Assembly: GCA_036513415.1 (NCBI GenBank)
Contig: DATBZA010000088.1
Span: 24,651-88,650 of the forward strand
From: 40CM-4-68-19 sp036513415
GTDB taxonomy: Bacteria; Myxococcota; Myxococcia; Myxococcales; 40CM-4-68-19
Reading direction: 5' to 3'
DNA length: 64,000 bases
This document shows, piece after piece, positions 1 through 10,445 of the stretch. The translations under genes and the position numbers were made by a program. The first letter of the stretch is position 1. The number at the start of each line of letters is the position of its first letter. The notes under the pieces were generated by a model. It saw only the letters and a list, made by a program, of their open reading frames with translations. It was not told the origin of the DNA and did no database searches.

Positions 1-1105
<1,105 letters not shown>

Positions 1106-1106
<1 letters not shown>

Positions 1107-2830
1107 CAGAACAACCTCCCGGCTCCGGCCGCGAAATGCTCGACGATGGGGCCGAGCGAAAGCGCGGGGAAGAAAGTGAGCGCGCCGACGATCAGGATGA
1201 CCGCGACGAGCAGGCCCACGAACAGGCTACCGTTGGTGGGGAACGTGCCCAGGCCAGCCGGCGTGACCTTCTTGTCCACCATGGACCCGGCGATCGCCAC
1301 CGCGGGGATCATCATCAGGAAGCGTCCCACCAGCATGTCGGCGGCAAGCGCGTAGTTCCAGAATCGCGTGTTGGCGTTCAGGCCCGCGAAGGCGGACCCG
1401 TTGTTCCCGGCCCCGCTCGCGAACGCATAGAGAATCTCGGAAAGCCCGTGCGGGCCCGCGTTGGACAGCGAGGACACCCCGTACGGCGCCACGGCTGCCC
1501 AGCCGGCCAACGATAGGATGGCCAGGGGAAAGACCAGCACGTAGAGCATGGCCAGCTTCATCTCGCGCGCCTCTATTTTCTTGCCCAGGTACTCGGGCGT
1601 GCGCCCCACCATCAGGCCGGCGATGAAGACGGTGAGCACCACGAAGACGAGCATCCCGTAGAGCCCGGCCCCGACGCCGCCGAAGATCACCTCGCCCAGC
1701 TTGATGTTGACGAGCGGCACCAGACCGCCCAGCGGCGTCAGGCTGTCGTGCATGGCGTTGACCGCGCCGCAGGAGGCATCCGTGGTGACGGTGGCGAACA
1801 GCGCCGAGTTGGCGAGCCCGAAGCGCGTCTCCTTCCCTTCCAGGTTGCCGGTGCCCTGCTGCATCTGGGTTAAACCCCGGAGCGCGGGGTTGTCGTGGGC
1901 CTCTGCCCAGTACAGAGCGGTGACGCCGGCGATCGAGAGCACCACCATCGCTGCCCAGAGCGCCCAGCCCTGGCGTTGGTCGCGCGCCATGCGTCCGTAG
2001 GTCCAGGTGAGCCCCGCGGAGATGGCGAAGATCGACACCATCTGGACGAAATTCGACAGCGGTGTCGGGTTTTCGAACGGGTGGGCGCTGTTGGCGTTGA
2101 AGAAGCCGCCTCCGTTGGTCCCCAGCATCTTGATCGCTTCCTGGGAGGCGACGGGGCCCATGCCGATGATCTGCTTGGCCCCTTCCAGCGTCGTCAGCTC
2201 GTGATAGGGCGCCAGGTTCTGCAACACTCCCTGCGAGACCAGGAAGAGCGCGTAGAAGAAGGAGATCGGCAATAGTAGGTACACGGTGGCGCGGATCAGA
2301 TCGACCCAGAAGTTGCCGAGGGTCTTTCCACCCGACGGCCCCGCCTTGCGGGTGAGCCCGCGCGCGATCACCAGCGCGACCGCGATGCCGGCGGCTGCGG
2401 AAGTGAAATTGTGCCAGGCGAGCCCCGCCATCTGCGTGAAGTAGCTGACGGTGGTCTCCGGCGTGTACGACTGCCAGTTGGTGTTGGTGGTGAAGCTCGC
2501 GGCCGTGTTGAACGCGAGCGCAGGCTCGACGGCGCCGAGCTTCTGCGGATTGAAGGGCAGGAACTGCTGCAGCCGCTGGATCCCGTAGGTGACCAGCATT
2601 CCGAAGAAGCTGAACGCCAGCAGCGAGAACGCATAGACGGGCCAGGTCTGCTCGGCATCCGCCTTCACGCCGCACAGGCGATACAACCCCCGCTCCACCC
2701 GTCCGAAGACGCGCGGCAGCGGCTGCCGATCGCCTTCGAAGACGCGGAACATGTACGCCCCGAGCGGCTTGGTCAGCGCCAGCACCACCAGGAAGAAGAG
2801 GGCGATCTGCAACCATCCATTGGCAGTCAT
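1106..2830 (-). CDS. kdpA: Potassium-transporting ATPase subunit A
   Basis: KdpA binds and translocates potassium in the KdpFABC complex and is related to KtrB/TrkH channels. The 574-residue length is normal for the family. The four selectivity-filter loops are visible as TNTNWQSY, GTNGGGFFNANS, TTDASCGAVNAMHDS and GAGNNGSAFAGLNANT, separated by many hydrophobic membrane segments. Its ATG shares one base with the stop of kdpF and its stop shares one base with the ATG of kdpB, the tight packing typical of a kdp operon. No kdpD/kdpE sensor pair is seen upstream; a different two-component system is divergent from this operon. Confidence 0.98.
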
Positions 2831-2919
2831 CAGAAGCGCTCCGGCTTGACCAGCGCATAAGCGAGGTAGACGAGCATCAGCACGGACAGCGCGAGGCCGA
2901 TTGCGTATTCGAGGTTCAT
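2830..2919 (-). CDS. kdpF: Kdp small subunit F
   Basis: A 29-residue peptide with one hydrophobic helix and the basic tail ALVKPERF. Length, position directly before kdpA and the C-terminal KPE(R/K)F signature match KdpF, the lipid-like stabilising subunit of the KdpFABC complex. Stop and kdpA start overlap as TGATG, and its own ATG likewise overlaps the stop of the 27-codon gene upstream. Confidence 0.93.
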   Translation of the reverse strand: MNLEYAIGLALSVLMLVYLAYALVKPERF

Positions 2920-3002
2920 CAGAGCTTCTCGCAGAGCCGCGCGTAGCCCCAGGACAGGGCGAAGAACGCGGCGGTAGCCAGCACCAGCAGGAGATCGATC
3001 AT
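2919..3002 (-). CDS. 27-residue membrane peptide leading the kdp operon
   Basis: A very short gene in front of kdpF encodes a peptide that starts MIDLLLVLATAAFFALSW and ends with the polar tail ARLCEKL. It has a good Shine-Dalgarno sequence (GGAGG, shortly upstream of the ATG on the minus strand), one hydrophobic helix, and a stop codon that overlaps the kdpF start as TGATG, exactly like the other kdp junctions. I recall similar tiny reading frames before kdpF in other genomes, but the function is unknown to me. A single-helix Kdp accessory peptide is an inference from the coupling. Confidence 0.72.
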   Translation of the reverse strand: MIDLLLVLATAAFFALSWGYARLCEKL

Positions 3003-3309
3003 GGAGCCCTCCGCCGGGGCATGAAGCACAACCCGTGCCGGGCCCGAATGCCTCGCAAACCTGCGAATTCAGCCGTTCCCCGAACCGCCGGCGTGCGATC
3101 TGCAAGATCGGGGGGGTCCCCGCATTGCGGTCTGCAATGATCCTGACCCCGGCCCTGAAGCAGCGAACTGGCGAGGCCGGCAAGTGAGACCAAGGGGCAA
3201 TATCGCCCCTTTGAAAGCGAATGGCGACGGCGCATGACCGCAACAGACCGGCCGGGTATGGGACTTGTGATCCATTCCTCGCCCGATCGAGAAGTGCTCG
3301 GATGCGGCA
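3003..3309. other. Divergent intergenic region between kdp and the two-component operon
   Basis: About 300 bases between two operons that point away from each other, so it should hold promoters for both. No reading frame here looks coding. The only striking element is the 20-bp palindrome at 3192-3211. I see no convincing -35/-10 pair. Confidence 0.6.
3192..3211. promoter_or_regulatory. Palindrome, probable operator
   Basis: AAGGGGCAATATCGCCCCTT is a near-perfect 20-bp palindrome (18 of 20 positions symmetric, centre ATAT). It sits about 100 bases before the receiver gene at 3310 and 190 bases before the kdp leader peptide. A related sequence (16 of 20 identical) occurs at 11866-11885, in the divergent region upstream of the RND efflux operon. 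A shared regulator, plausibly the FixJ-like protein encoded at 5167-5820, is an inference. Confidence 0.5.
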
Positions 3310-3714
3310 ATGGCACCGCGCCCTCGCCGCGTGTTCGTGATCGACGACGACCACTCCGTCCGGCGAGGTCTTGCCCGGCTCCTGGCGGCTGCCGGGTTCG
3401 AAGTGGAAGCGTTCGAGTCCGGACCGGCGTTCCTGGAGCGCCGGCCGCCTCGCGGGAATCACTGCCTGATCGTCGACGTGCGGATGTCCGGGATGAGCGG
3501 GCCCGCCCTGCGCGATGCTCTCCGCGCCGAGGGGCGCGACTCGCCCGTCATCTTCATCACTGCCCACGAGATCGACGAGATCGGAGACGGCATGGCAAGG
3601 GAGACGATGCTTTCCAAGCCGATCGAGGCCGACGTGCTCCTTCGCGCTGTCGACGCGGCGATGAGCACCTACGCATCGCGCACCGCGAAGCGCGCGCGGC
3701 TGGTACCCCGCTGA
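3310..3714 (+). CDS. Stand-alone receiver-domain response regulator
   Basis: A 134-residue protein made of one receiver domain and no output domain. The acidic pocket DDD is at 12-14, the phospho-acceptor Asp at 56 (IVDVRMSG), the conserved Thr at 84 (ITAHE) and the Lys at 103 (LSKPIE), so it should be phosphorylatable. It is first in an apparent operon with a histidine kinase and a FixJ-type regulator. It could serve as a phosphate sink or intermediate for the kinase. It belongs to the receiver group seen in FixJ/TodT-type regulators. Confidence 0.88.
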   Translation: MAPRPRRVFVIDDDHSVRRGLARLLAAAGFEVEAFESGPAFLERRPPRGNHCLIVDVRMSGMSGPALRDALRAEGRDSPVIFITAHEIDEIGDGMARETMLSKPIEADVLLRAVDAAMSTYASRTAKRARLVPR

Positions 3715-3852
3715 GTCCTTCCGGCGAGGCGAAAGAGCTCGTGTCGACCTGGTGAATCGGAGCGCGCTAGAATTTTGAACCCCTTGACCAGGGTCCAAAT
3801 CCGGGCACGATGCGCACAGCCATCAGAGTGGTAGTGGCTCGGAGAGTTGGCG

Positions 3853-5154
3853 ATGGAGCGGGTGGGGGCTGGGGCGATCAGGTCCCAAGCAGACGGTCGC
3901 AGGGAAGCGGCGCTTGCGACACTGTTGCTGCGCATCTCAGCTGCGCTGATCCGCACCCCTCATCATCGCCTCGGCGGTGCCATCGATGACGCCGTTGCCG
4001 AGGTGGCCGGAGCGGTCGCGGCGGATTGCGCCCTGGTGGCGAGGCGTGAATCTCGCGGCGTCGTCCAGCACCACCTCTGGGAGCGCGGACGGCGAAACGG
4101 CAGCGCGTGCACGCTTTCCTCGGACATCTTGACGGCGATCCTCGGCCGGCTCCACGGCGGTCGCACCCTGGTCTGGGGAAATCGCGATGAGTTCCCGTCC
4201 GCTCGGCGGCCGCCGAGCGATCAGCCAGAGTCGGGGATCTTCGTCCCTCTCCAGGTCGGAGTGACCCGGGGAGGAATGTTGGCGGTCGTCGCCCGCGCGC
4301 CCCGGTCGTGGCCGGCGGACGCCGTCGAGGCAACCGAGCGGCTCGCCGAGATGCTCGCTGCCGCCCTGGACCGGATCGCCAACCAGTCGGCGGTGACCCG
4401 GGAGCAGGAAGGGCGCCGCAGCGCAGAGGCCGAAACGCGCGTGCTACGCGAGCACCTGGCACACGCGGGACGCGTCACCATGTTGGGCGAGCTGGCCGCC
4501 TCCTTGGCGCACGAGCTGAACCAGCCACTCACCGCCATCTACACCAACGCCCAGGCAGCAGAACGGTTCCTGGACCGGAAGCGGCCGGCGATCGGCGACG
4601 CGCTCGGCGCGTTGCAGGACCTCGGCCAGGACTGCCGCCGGGCGGGGGAGGTCCTGGGGCGGCTCCGCAAGATGTTCCGGCGCCACGAGACCGAGCGCGT
4701 GCCCCTCGCGGTCGGCCCGCTCATCGAACACGTGCTGCGGCTACTTCACGAGGAGGCCGTGGCCCGCGGCGTGGACGTCGTCCTCGACGTGCCGCCCGAC
4801 CTGCCGCTGGTCAACGGCGACTGCGTCCAGCTCGAGCAGGTGGTGATGAATTTATTGGTGAACGCGTTCGATGCCGTCATGGGCGTGGATGGAGCGCGCG
4901 AGGTCACCTTGCGCGCCTCCGCGCCCGACGACGTCCTCGCCCTGTCGATCGCGGATACCGGACCGGGGATCTCGCCAGGCGATCTCGATCGGATCTTCGA
5001 GCCCTTCTTCACCCGCAAGCCGAATGGGATGGGGATGGGCCTGTCCATCTGCCGCAACATCGTCGAGGCGCACGGCGGGCGCATCGGGGCCCGCAACGGT
5101 CGCGAGCGCGGCTCGGTATTCGAGCTGAGGTTGCCGGCCGTGAAAGCACACTGA
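3853..5154 (+). CDS. Soluble GAF-type sensor histidine kinase
   Basis: The product is about 433 residues with no membrane segment. Residues 30-180 look like a GAF sensor domain. After a short helix come the HisKA box (SLAHELNQPLTAIYTN, His near 220), the N box (NLLVNAFDAV), the G1 box (ADTGPGI) and the G2 box (GMGMGLSICRNIVEAHGG). The HELNQPL form of the H box is typical of the FixL/DctB-like kinase group. ATG 3853 is used here; a TTG at 3847 is an in-frame alternative. The partner FixJ-like regulator begins 12 bases downstream. The signal is unknown. Confidence 0.92.
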   Translation: MERVGAGAIRSQADGRREAALATLLLRISAALIRTPHHRLGGAIDDAVAEVAGAVAADCALVARRESRGVVQHHLWERGRRNGSACTLSSDILTAILGRLHGGRTLVWGNRDEFPSARRPPSDQPESGIFVPLQVGVTRGGMLAVVARAPRSWPADAVEATERLAEMLAAALDRIANQSAVTREQEGRRSAEAETRVLREHLAHAGRVTMLGELAASLAHELNQPLTAIYTNAQAAERFLDRKRPAIGDALGALQDLGQDCRRAGEVLGRLRKMFRRHETERVPLAVGPLIEHVLRLLHEEAVARGVDVVLDVPPDLPLVNGDCVQLEQVVMNLLVNAFDAVMGVDGAREVTLRASAPDDVLALSIADTGPGISPGDLDRIFEPFFTRKPNGMGMGLSICRNIVEAHGGRIGARNGRERGSVFELRLPAVKAH

Positions 5155-5166
5155 AGGGGGGGAACC

Positions 5167-5820
5167 ATGAGCGAGTCCGCAATCGTATGCGTAGTGGACG
5201 ACGACGAATCGGTCCGCGGCGCCTTGCTCCGGTTGCTGAAGTCGGCGGGATACCGGGCCCGCGCGTTTGCCTCCGGGCTGGCCTTGCTCGCCGAGCCGCC
5301 GCCCGACGACAGTCCCATGGTGGTCCTGACCGATTTGCGCATGCCCGGGATCGACGGCCTCGAGCTGGCTGAGAAGCTCAACGCGTACCCCTTGCCGCCT
5401 CCCATCGTCTTTCTCAGCGCGCACGGTGACGTGCCTGTGAGCGTCAGGGCGATGAAGGACGGAGCGGTCGACTTCCTCGAGAAGCCCGTGCAGGAGGAGG
5501 ACCTGTTCGACGCCCTGGAGCGGGCGGTGGCGCGCAGCCGGGAACAGATCCTGCAGCGTCGCGGGCTCGCGGACCTGACCGAGAATTTCACCAAGCTCAC
5601 ACGGCGCGAGCGCCAGGTTTTCGCGCTGGTGATCTCGGGCCTGCTCAACAAGGAAGTGGCCTGGGAGCTCGGCATCTCCGAGAAGACGATCAAGGTGCAC
5701 CGCGCCCGGGTGGTCGAGAAGATGGGTGCCCGGTCGCTTCCAGATCTCGTCCGGATGGCCGAGAAGCTCGGAATTCCCTCCGAGCGGCCCCCGGAGACCG
5801 CGCGCGCTCCGATCGCATAG
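5167..5820 (+). CDS. FixJ/NarL-type response regulator
   Basis: This 217-residue protein has an N-terminal receiver domain (DDD at 11-13, phospho-acceptor D56 in LTDLRMPG, K106 in FLEKPV) and a C-terminal LuxR-type helix-turn-helix at about 145-205 (LTRRERQVFALV, then NKEVAWELGISEKTIKVHR). It is a DNA-binding transcription factor phosphorylated by a kinase, most likely the one encoded just upstream. It converges on the RND operon with a gap of only 15 bases. A good purine-rich ribosome site (AAGGGGGGGAACC) precedes the ATG. Confidence 0.95.
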   Translation: MSESAIVCVVDDDESVRGALLRLLKSAGYRARAFASGLALLAEPPPDDSPMVVLTDLRMPGIDGLELAEKLNAYPLPPPIVFLSAHGDVPVSVRAMKDGAVDFLEKPVQEEDLFDALERAVARSREQILQRRGLADLTENFTKLTRRERQVFALVISGLLNKEVAWELGISEKTIKVHRARVVEKMGARSLPDLVRMAEKLGIPSERPPETARAPIA

Positions 5821-5835
5821 GTCACCACTCAGGAC

Positions 5836-7245
5836 CTACTTGACTGCCTGTGGCGGCGCCTCCTCCGGCTGCCACCCGCCCCCGAGAGCACGGTAAAGCA
5901 GCACAGCGGAGGCGAGCTCGTCCCGCTCCGTGTGCGCCAGGCTGAGCTGCGCGTCGAAGAGCCGCCGCTGGGCGTCGAGCACCTCGAAGTAGCTCGAGAC
6001 GCCGCCCTGGTACCGGTCGAGGGCGAGCTTCGCCGCCCGGGTGCTCGCCTTCACCTGATCGGTCCGCGCGATCCGCGCGGCCCGCAGCTTCCGGACGCTC
6101 ACCGCGGCATCGGCGACCTCCTGCAGCGCCTGCTCCACCGCCTTGCGGTACGCCGCGATCGACTGCTCGAGCCGGGCGCGCGCCGCCTCTTCCTGGGACG
6201 ACAGCCGCCCGCCCTGGAAGATGGGAGCGAGGAGGCTACCACCGGCAGTCCCCTCGACGCCGTCGGATTTGAACAGGTTCGGAATCGTGGTCGCCTCCAG
6301 CCCGATGAACCCGGTCAACGATAGCGTCGGCAACCGATTCGCAACCGCAACCCCCACCCTCTTGCCCGCTGCGATCACGCCCTGCTCGGCCGCGAGGACG
6401 TCCGGACGCCGTTCAAGGAGCTGCGCCGGCACGCCGAGAGGGAGCTCGGGCGGCAAGAGGGTCTCGTCTACCGTCAGCGATCCGCGAGGAATGGGGCCGG
6501 GCGCCCGCCCGAGCAACACGGAGATCTGGTGCTCCTTGACCGCGATCTGCAGCTCCGTCTCCGGAATCGCGGCGGTCGTGACCGCCAGGTCCGCGCGCGC
6601 CTGACTCACCTCGAGGTCGGAGGCGATCCCTCGCCGCGCGCGCGCGTCGAAGAGATCGAGCGTCGACTGCCGCGTCCCGGTGTTCGACTTCGCGATCTCC
6701 AGGTCCAGGTCGAGCCCCCGCAGCTCGACGTACGCCAGCGCCACGCCGGAGACGAGGGAGAGGATGACGGCGCGCCGGCCGTCGTCGGTCGCGAGCAGGT
6801 CGGCCAGGGCGGCGTCGCGGGAGTTGCGCACGCGGCCCCAGAGGTCGATCTCCCAGGAGAGGCTTGCGATGGCCGCATAGCGCGCGGAAGTCGTGATGAA
6901 GGGATTGATGTTCTTCGACACCGGCCGGCCGTATGCAGCGTCCAGCTGGGCGGAGATCTGCGGATAGAAGTCCGCCTTGGCGATCCCCACCAACGCGCGC
7001 GCCTCGTCGACGCGGGCGGCGGCGAGCGCGAGGTCCTGGTTGTTGGCGAGCGCCGCGCGGATGAGATCCTGGAGTGCGGGGTCGTTGAACAGCTTCCACC
7101 AAGGGAGGTCCGCGATCGACGCGGTCTCCTTCGGCTCCGCGAACCGGTACTGCGCCGGCACCCCCGCTTCGGGGCGCTGGTAGGGGGGAGCGAAGGAGCA
7201 CGCGCTCGCGGCCAGCGCCGCCACGACCACCAGCGTCCTGTTCAC
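5836..7245 (-). CDS. Outer-membrane efflux lipoprotein, OprM/NodT family
   Basis: A 469-residue outer-membrane channel that would connect the pump encoded upstream to the exterior. It begins with a lipoprotein signal (LAASAC) followed by SFAPPYQRPE, the usual N-terminus of NodT/OprM proteins, and has the two repeated coiled-coil outer-membrane-efflux domains. Motifs such as LPWWKLFNDPALQDLI and GVSSYFEVLDAQRRLFDAQ are characteristic. It is the last gene of the operon and overlaps the transporter stop by four bases. Confidence 0.95.
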   Translation of the reverse strand: MNRTLVVVAALAASACSFAPPYQRPEAGVPAQYRFAEPKETASIADLPWWKLFNDPALQDLIRAALANNQDLALAAARVDEARALVGIAKADFYPQISAQLDAAYGRPVSKNINPFITTSARYAAIASLSWEIDLWGRVRNSRDAALADLLATDDGRRAVILSLVSGVALAYVELRGLDLDLEIAKSNTGTRQSTLDLFDARARRGIASDLEVSQARADLAVTTAAIPETELQIAVKEHQISVLLGRAPGPIPRGSLTVDETLLPPELPLGVPAQLLERRPDVLAAEQGVIAAGKRVGVAVANRLPTLSLTGFIGLEATTIPNLFKSDGVEGTAGGSLLAPIFQGGRLSSQEEAARARLEQSIAAYRKAVEQALQEVADAAVSVRKLRAARIARTDQVKASTRAAKLALDRYQGGVSSYFEVLDAQRRLFDAQLSLAHTERDELASAVLLYRALGGGWQPEEAPPQAVK

Positions 7246-10200
7246 GCCCGGCCTCCCGCCAGCCGGGGCCGTTCCTCCGGCTCCAGCTCCGGGTGCGGGG
7301 GCGGGCTTGCGGCCCCTTCCACCCTTGCTCCGGAAAGCCGGCCAACGGCGACGAAGAGCACGGGGACGAGGATGACGCCGAGGATGGTCGCGACGAGCAT
7401 GCCCGAGAATACCGTCATGCCCATCACCTTGCGACCCTCCGCGCCCGCGCCCGCGGCACGGACCAGCGGCAGCACGCCGAGGATGAACGCGAAGGCGGTC
7501 ATGAGGATGGGCCGCAGCCGCAGCTTCGCCGCCGACATGGCCGCCTCGACGATGCCAAGCCCATCCCGCTCGTGCGCTTCCTTGGCGAACTCGACGATCA
7601 GGATGGCGTTCTTGGCGGCGAGGCCGACCAGCATGACCAGCCCGATCTGCGCGAAGACGTTGTTGACGTACGCCGGACCCGACAGGCGCGCCAGGTAGAG
7701 CCCGAGAAAGGCGCCGAAAGCGGCGAACGGCGTGCCGAGCATGACGCTCATCGGCAGCGACCAGCTCTCGTACTGGGCGGCCAGGACCAGGAACACCAGG
7801 AGGATGGCGAAGGCGAACACCACGCCCGCCGTCCCCTCGGCCTTCTTCTCCTGGTAGGAGACGTTCGACCAGGCGTAACCCATCCCCTGCGGCAGCACCT
7901 GCTTCGCGGTCTCCGCCAACGCCGTGAGTGCCTGTGCCGAGCTGTAGCCGGGCGCCGGCTGTCCGGTGATCTCGGCCGCGCGGTACAGGTTGAAGCGATT
8001 GGTGAACTCAGGTCCGGCGGTGGGTCGGGTCGAGAGGAGCGTGTCGAGAGGCACTTCGTTCCCTTCCGCGGTCTTGACCGAGAACAGCCCCAGGCTCTTC
8101 ACGTCCGCGCGATACTGAGGCTCCGCCTGCAAGTAGACCTTGTAGGTCCGGCCGAACCGGTTGAAGTCGTTCACGTAGGTTCCGCCCAGGAGCGCGCCCA
8201 GCGTCGTGTTCACGTCGGTGACCGGGATGCCGAGCTTCGTCACCTTGTCCCGGTCGATGTCGGCGAAGATCTGCGGGACGGTGGCCCGGTAGACCGTGCG
8301 GGCTCCCCCGATCTCGGGCCGTTTCCGGGCTGCCGACAGGAACTGCTCCGCGTTCTGGGCCAGGAATTCCGGCGTCCCGCCGCTGCGGTCCTGCAGCATC
8401 ATGGTGAACCCGGATCCCGAGCCGAGCCCGATGATCGGAGGAGGGCCGAAGGTGACGGCGAATGCTTCCTGCACTTCCTTCCCCAGCTGCCGATTGAGAG
8501 CGGCCATGATGGCGAAGGCGTTCAGCTCCTTCCCCTTGCGATCGTCCCAAGGCTTGAGCGAGACGAACATGAACGCGGTGTTCGAGGCGAAGGCGCCCGA
8601 GATGAGCGAGAAACCGGTCACGGTAGTGACGTACTCCACGCCCGGTGCCCGGCCGATGATGGCCTCCACCTTCTTCGCCACCGCGTCCGTCCGCTCCAGC
8701 GACGAAGCGTCGGGGAGCTGGACGTTCGCGAAGAAGTAGCCGTTGTCCTCGTCCGGGACGAACCCGCCGGGGATCCGCTTCGCGATGAGCACCGCGAAGC
8801 CGCCGACCAGCAGCACGAGGAGACCGCTCCGGAGCGCCTTCCGCACCAGGATCCCGGTCAGCGAAAGATAGCCGTCGGTGAAGCGGCCGAAGACCTTGTT
8901 GAAGCCGTCATAGAAGGGCTGGAGAAAGGACCGCCTTCCGGACTTGGGCCTCAGGAGCAGCGAGGAAAGCGCGGGCGAAAGCGTCAGCGCGTTCACGGCG
9001 GAGAAGAGTACCGAGATGGCGATCGTGATCGCGAACTGCTGGTAGAGGCGGCCCGTGATGCCGCTGATGAAGGCCACGGGAACGAAGACCGCGGAGAGCA
9101 CGAGCGCGATGGCGATGACCGGTCCGGACACTTCCTTCATCGCCTGGGCGGTCGCTTCCTTGGGCGTCTTTCCCTGCTCGATGTGGTGCATCACCGCCTC
9201 GACCACCACGATGGCGTCGTCCACCACGATCCCGATGGCGAGCACCAGCCCGAGGAGCGAGAGCGTGTTCACGGAGAATCCAAGGAGGGGGAACGCGATG
9301 AAGGTGCCGATCAGCGACACCGGGACCGTGAGGAGCGGGATGAGGGTGGCGCGCCAGTTCTGGAGGAACACGAACACCACCAGGATCACCAGCGCCAACG
9401 CCTCGATGAGCGTATGCACGATCTCGTTGATGCCCGCGCTGATGGCGGCCGTGGTGTCGAGGGTGACCTCGTACTTCATGCCCGGCGGAAACCCGGGCGC
9501 CAGTTCCTCCATGGTCTTGCGGATCGCCTTCTGCACCTGGAGGGCGTTCGAGCCGGGGGTCTGGTAGAGCGCCACGATAGCGGCGGATTTCCCGTTGAGC
9601 CGGCCCACCGCGTTGTAGAGTACCGAGCCCAGCTCCAGCCGCGCCACGTCGGAGAGCCGCACGACCGAACCGTCCGGGTTGGCCCGCACGATGATCCGGC
9701 CGAAGTCGTCCGTGGTGAGAAGGCGCCCGCGCGTCCGCACCACGTAGGTGAATTCCGTGCCCTTGATGGCGGGTGGGCCACCGATCTGGCCGGAGGGCTG
9801 GAGGACGTTCTGCGACCTCACCGCGTCGACGAGATCGATGACGGTAAGCCCGAGCGACTGGAGCCGGTCGGGCCGCACCCAGATTCGCATCGCATAGTCG
9901 GATCCACCGAACAGGTTTACCTGGCCCACGCCGGAGATGCGGGCGAGCTGATCGTTGATGTTGATCAGGGCGTAATTGGAGAGGAAGTTCGAGTCGAACG
10001 CCCCGGAAGGCGAAGTGAGCGTCACCAGCATGATGGGAAAGGCGAGCGACTTCTTCACGCTCACGCCGTAGTTCTTCACGTCCACCGGCAGCGACGGGAT
10101 CGCCTGCGAGACGCGGTTCTGGGCGAGTACGTTGGAAATGTCGAGGTCGGAGCCCACCTCGAACGACACCTCGAGCCTGAGGGTGCCGTCATTGGCGTTG

Positions 10201-10442
10201 GTGGACTTCATGTAGATGGAGCTCTCCACGCCGTTGACCTGCTGCTCGATGGGCGTCGCCACCGACTGCTCGACGTCGAGCGCGCTCGCGCCCACGTAGG
10301 TGGTGTTCACCTGGATCAGGGGCGGCGTGATCTCGGGATACTGGGCGACCGGGAGGCTCGAGAGCGCAACGCCTCCCACGATCACCGTGAGGATGGAGAT
10401 GACCATCGCCACGATGGGGCGGCGGATGAAGACGTTTCCCAT
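7242..10442 (-). CDS. RND multidrug efflux transporter, AcrB/MexB (HAE1) family
   Basis: A 1066-residue inner-membrane proton-driven drug pump of normal length for the family. It starts MGNVFIRRPIVAMVISILT, typical of HAE1 RND proteins. The fourth membrane helix carries the proton-relay Asp pair (GIVVDDAIVVVEAV), and the C-terminal half has the expected GLAAKNAILIVEFAKE. The two large periplasmic loops are present. It lies between its adaptor (3 bases upstream) and its outer-membrane channel. Substrates are unknown; hydrophobic drugs or solvents are usual for this type. Confidence 0.97.
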   Translation of the reverse strand: MGNVFIRRPIVAMVISILTVIVGGVALSSLPVAQYPEITPPLIQVNTTYVGASALDVEQSVATPIEQQVNGVESSIYMKSTNANDGTLRLEVSFEVGSDLDISNVLAQNRVSQAIPSLPVDVKNYGVSVKKSLAFPIMLVTLTSPSGAFDSNFLSNYALININDQLARISGVGQVNLFGGSDYAMRIWVRPDRLQSLGLTVIDLVDAVRSQNVLQPSGQIGGPPAIKGTEFTYVVRTRGRLLTTDDFGRIIVRANPDGSVVRLSDVARLELGSVLYNAVGRLNGKSAAIVALYQTPGSNALQVQKAIRKTMEELAPGFPPGMKYEVTLDTTAAISAGINEIVHTLIEALALVILVVFVFLQNWRATLIPLLTVPVSLIGTFIAFPLLGFSVNTLSLLGLVLAIGIVVDDAIVVVEAVMHHIEQGKTPKEATAQAMKEVSGPVIAIALVLSAVFVPVAFISGITGRLYQQFAITIAISVLFSAVNALTLSPALSSLLLRPKSGRRSFLQPFYDGFNKVFGRFTDGYLSLTGILVRKALRSGLLVLLVGGFAVLIAKRIPGGFVPDEDNGYFFANVQLPDASSLERTDAVAKKVEAIIGRAPGVEYVTTVTGFSLISGAFASNTAFMFVSLKPWDDRKGKELNAFAIMAALNRQLGKEVQEAFAVTFGPPPIIGLGSGSGFTMMLQDRSGGTPEFLAQNAEQFLSAARKRPEIGGARTVYRATVPQIFADIDRDKVTKLGIPVTDVNTTLGALLGGTYVNDFNRFGRTYKVYLQAEPQYRADVKSLGLFSVKTAEGNEVPLDTLLSTRPTAGPEFTNRFNLYRAAEITGQPAPGYSSAQALTALAETAKQVLPQGMGYAWSNVSYQEKKAEGTAGVVFAFAILLVFLVLAAQYESWSLPMSVMLGTPFAAFGAFLGLYLARLSGPAYVNNVFAQIGLVMLVGLAAKNAILIVEFAKEAHERDGLGIVEAAMSAAKLRLRPILMTAFAFILGVLPLVRAAGAGAEGRKVMGMTVFSGMLVATILGVILVPVLFVAVGRLSGARVEGAASPPPHPELEPEERPRLAGGRA

Positions 10443-10445
10443 CGG

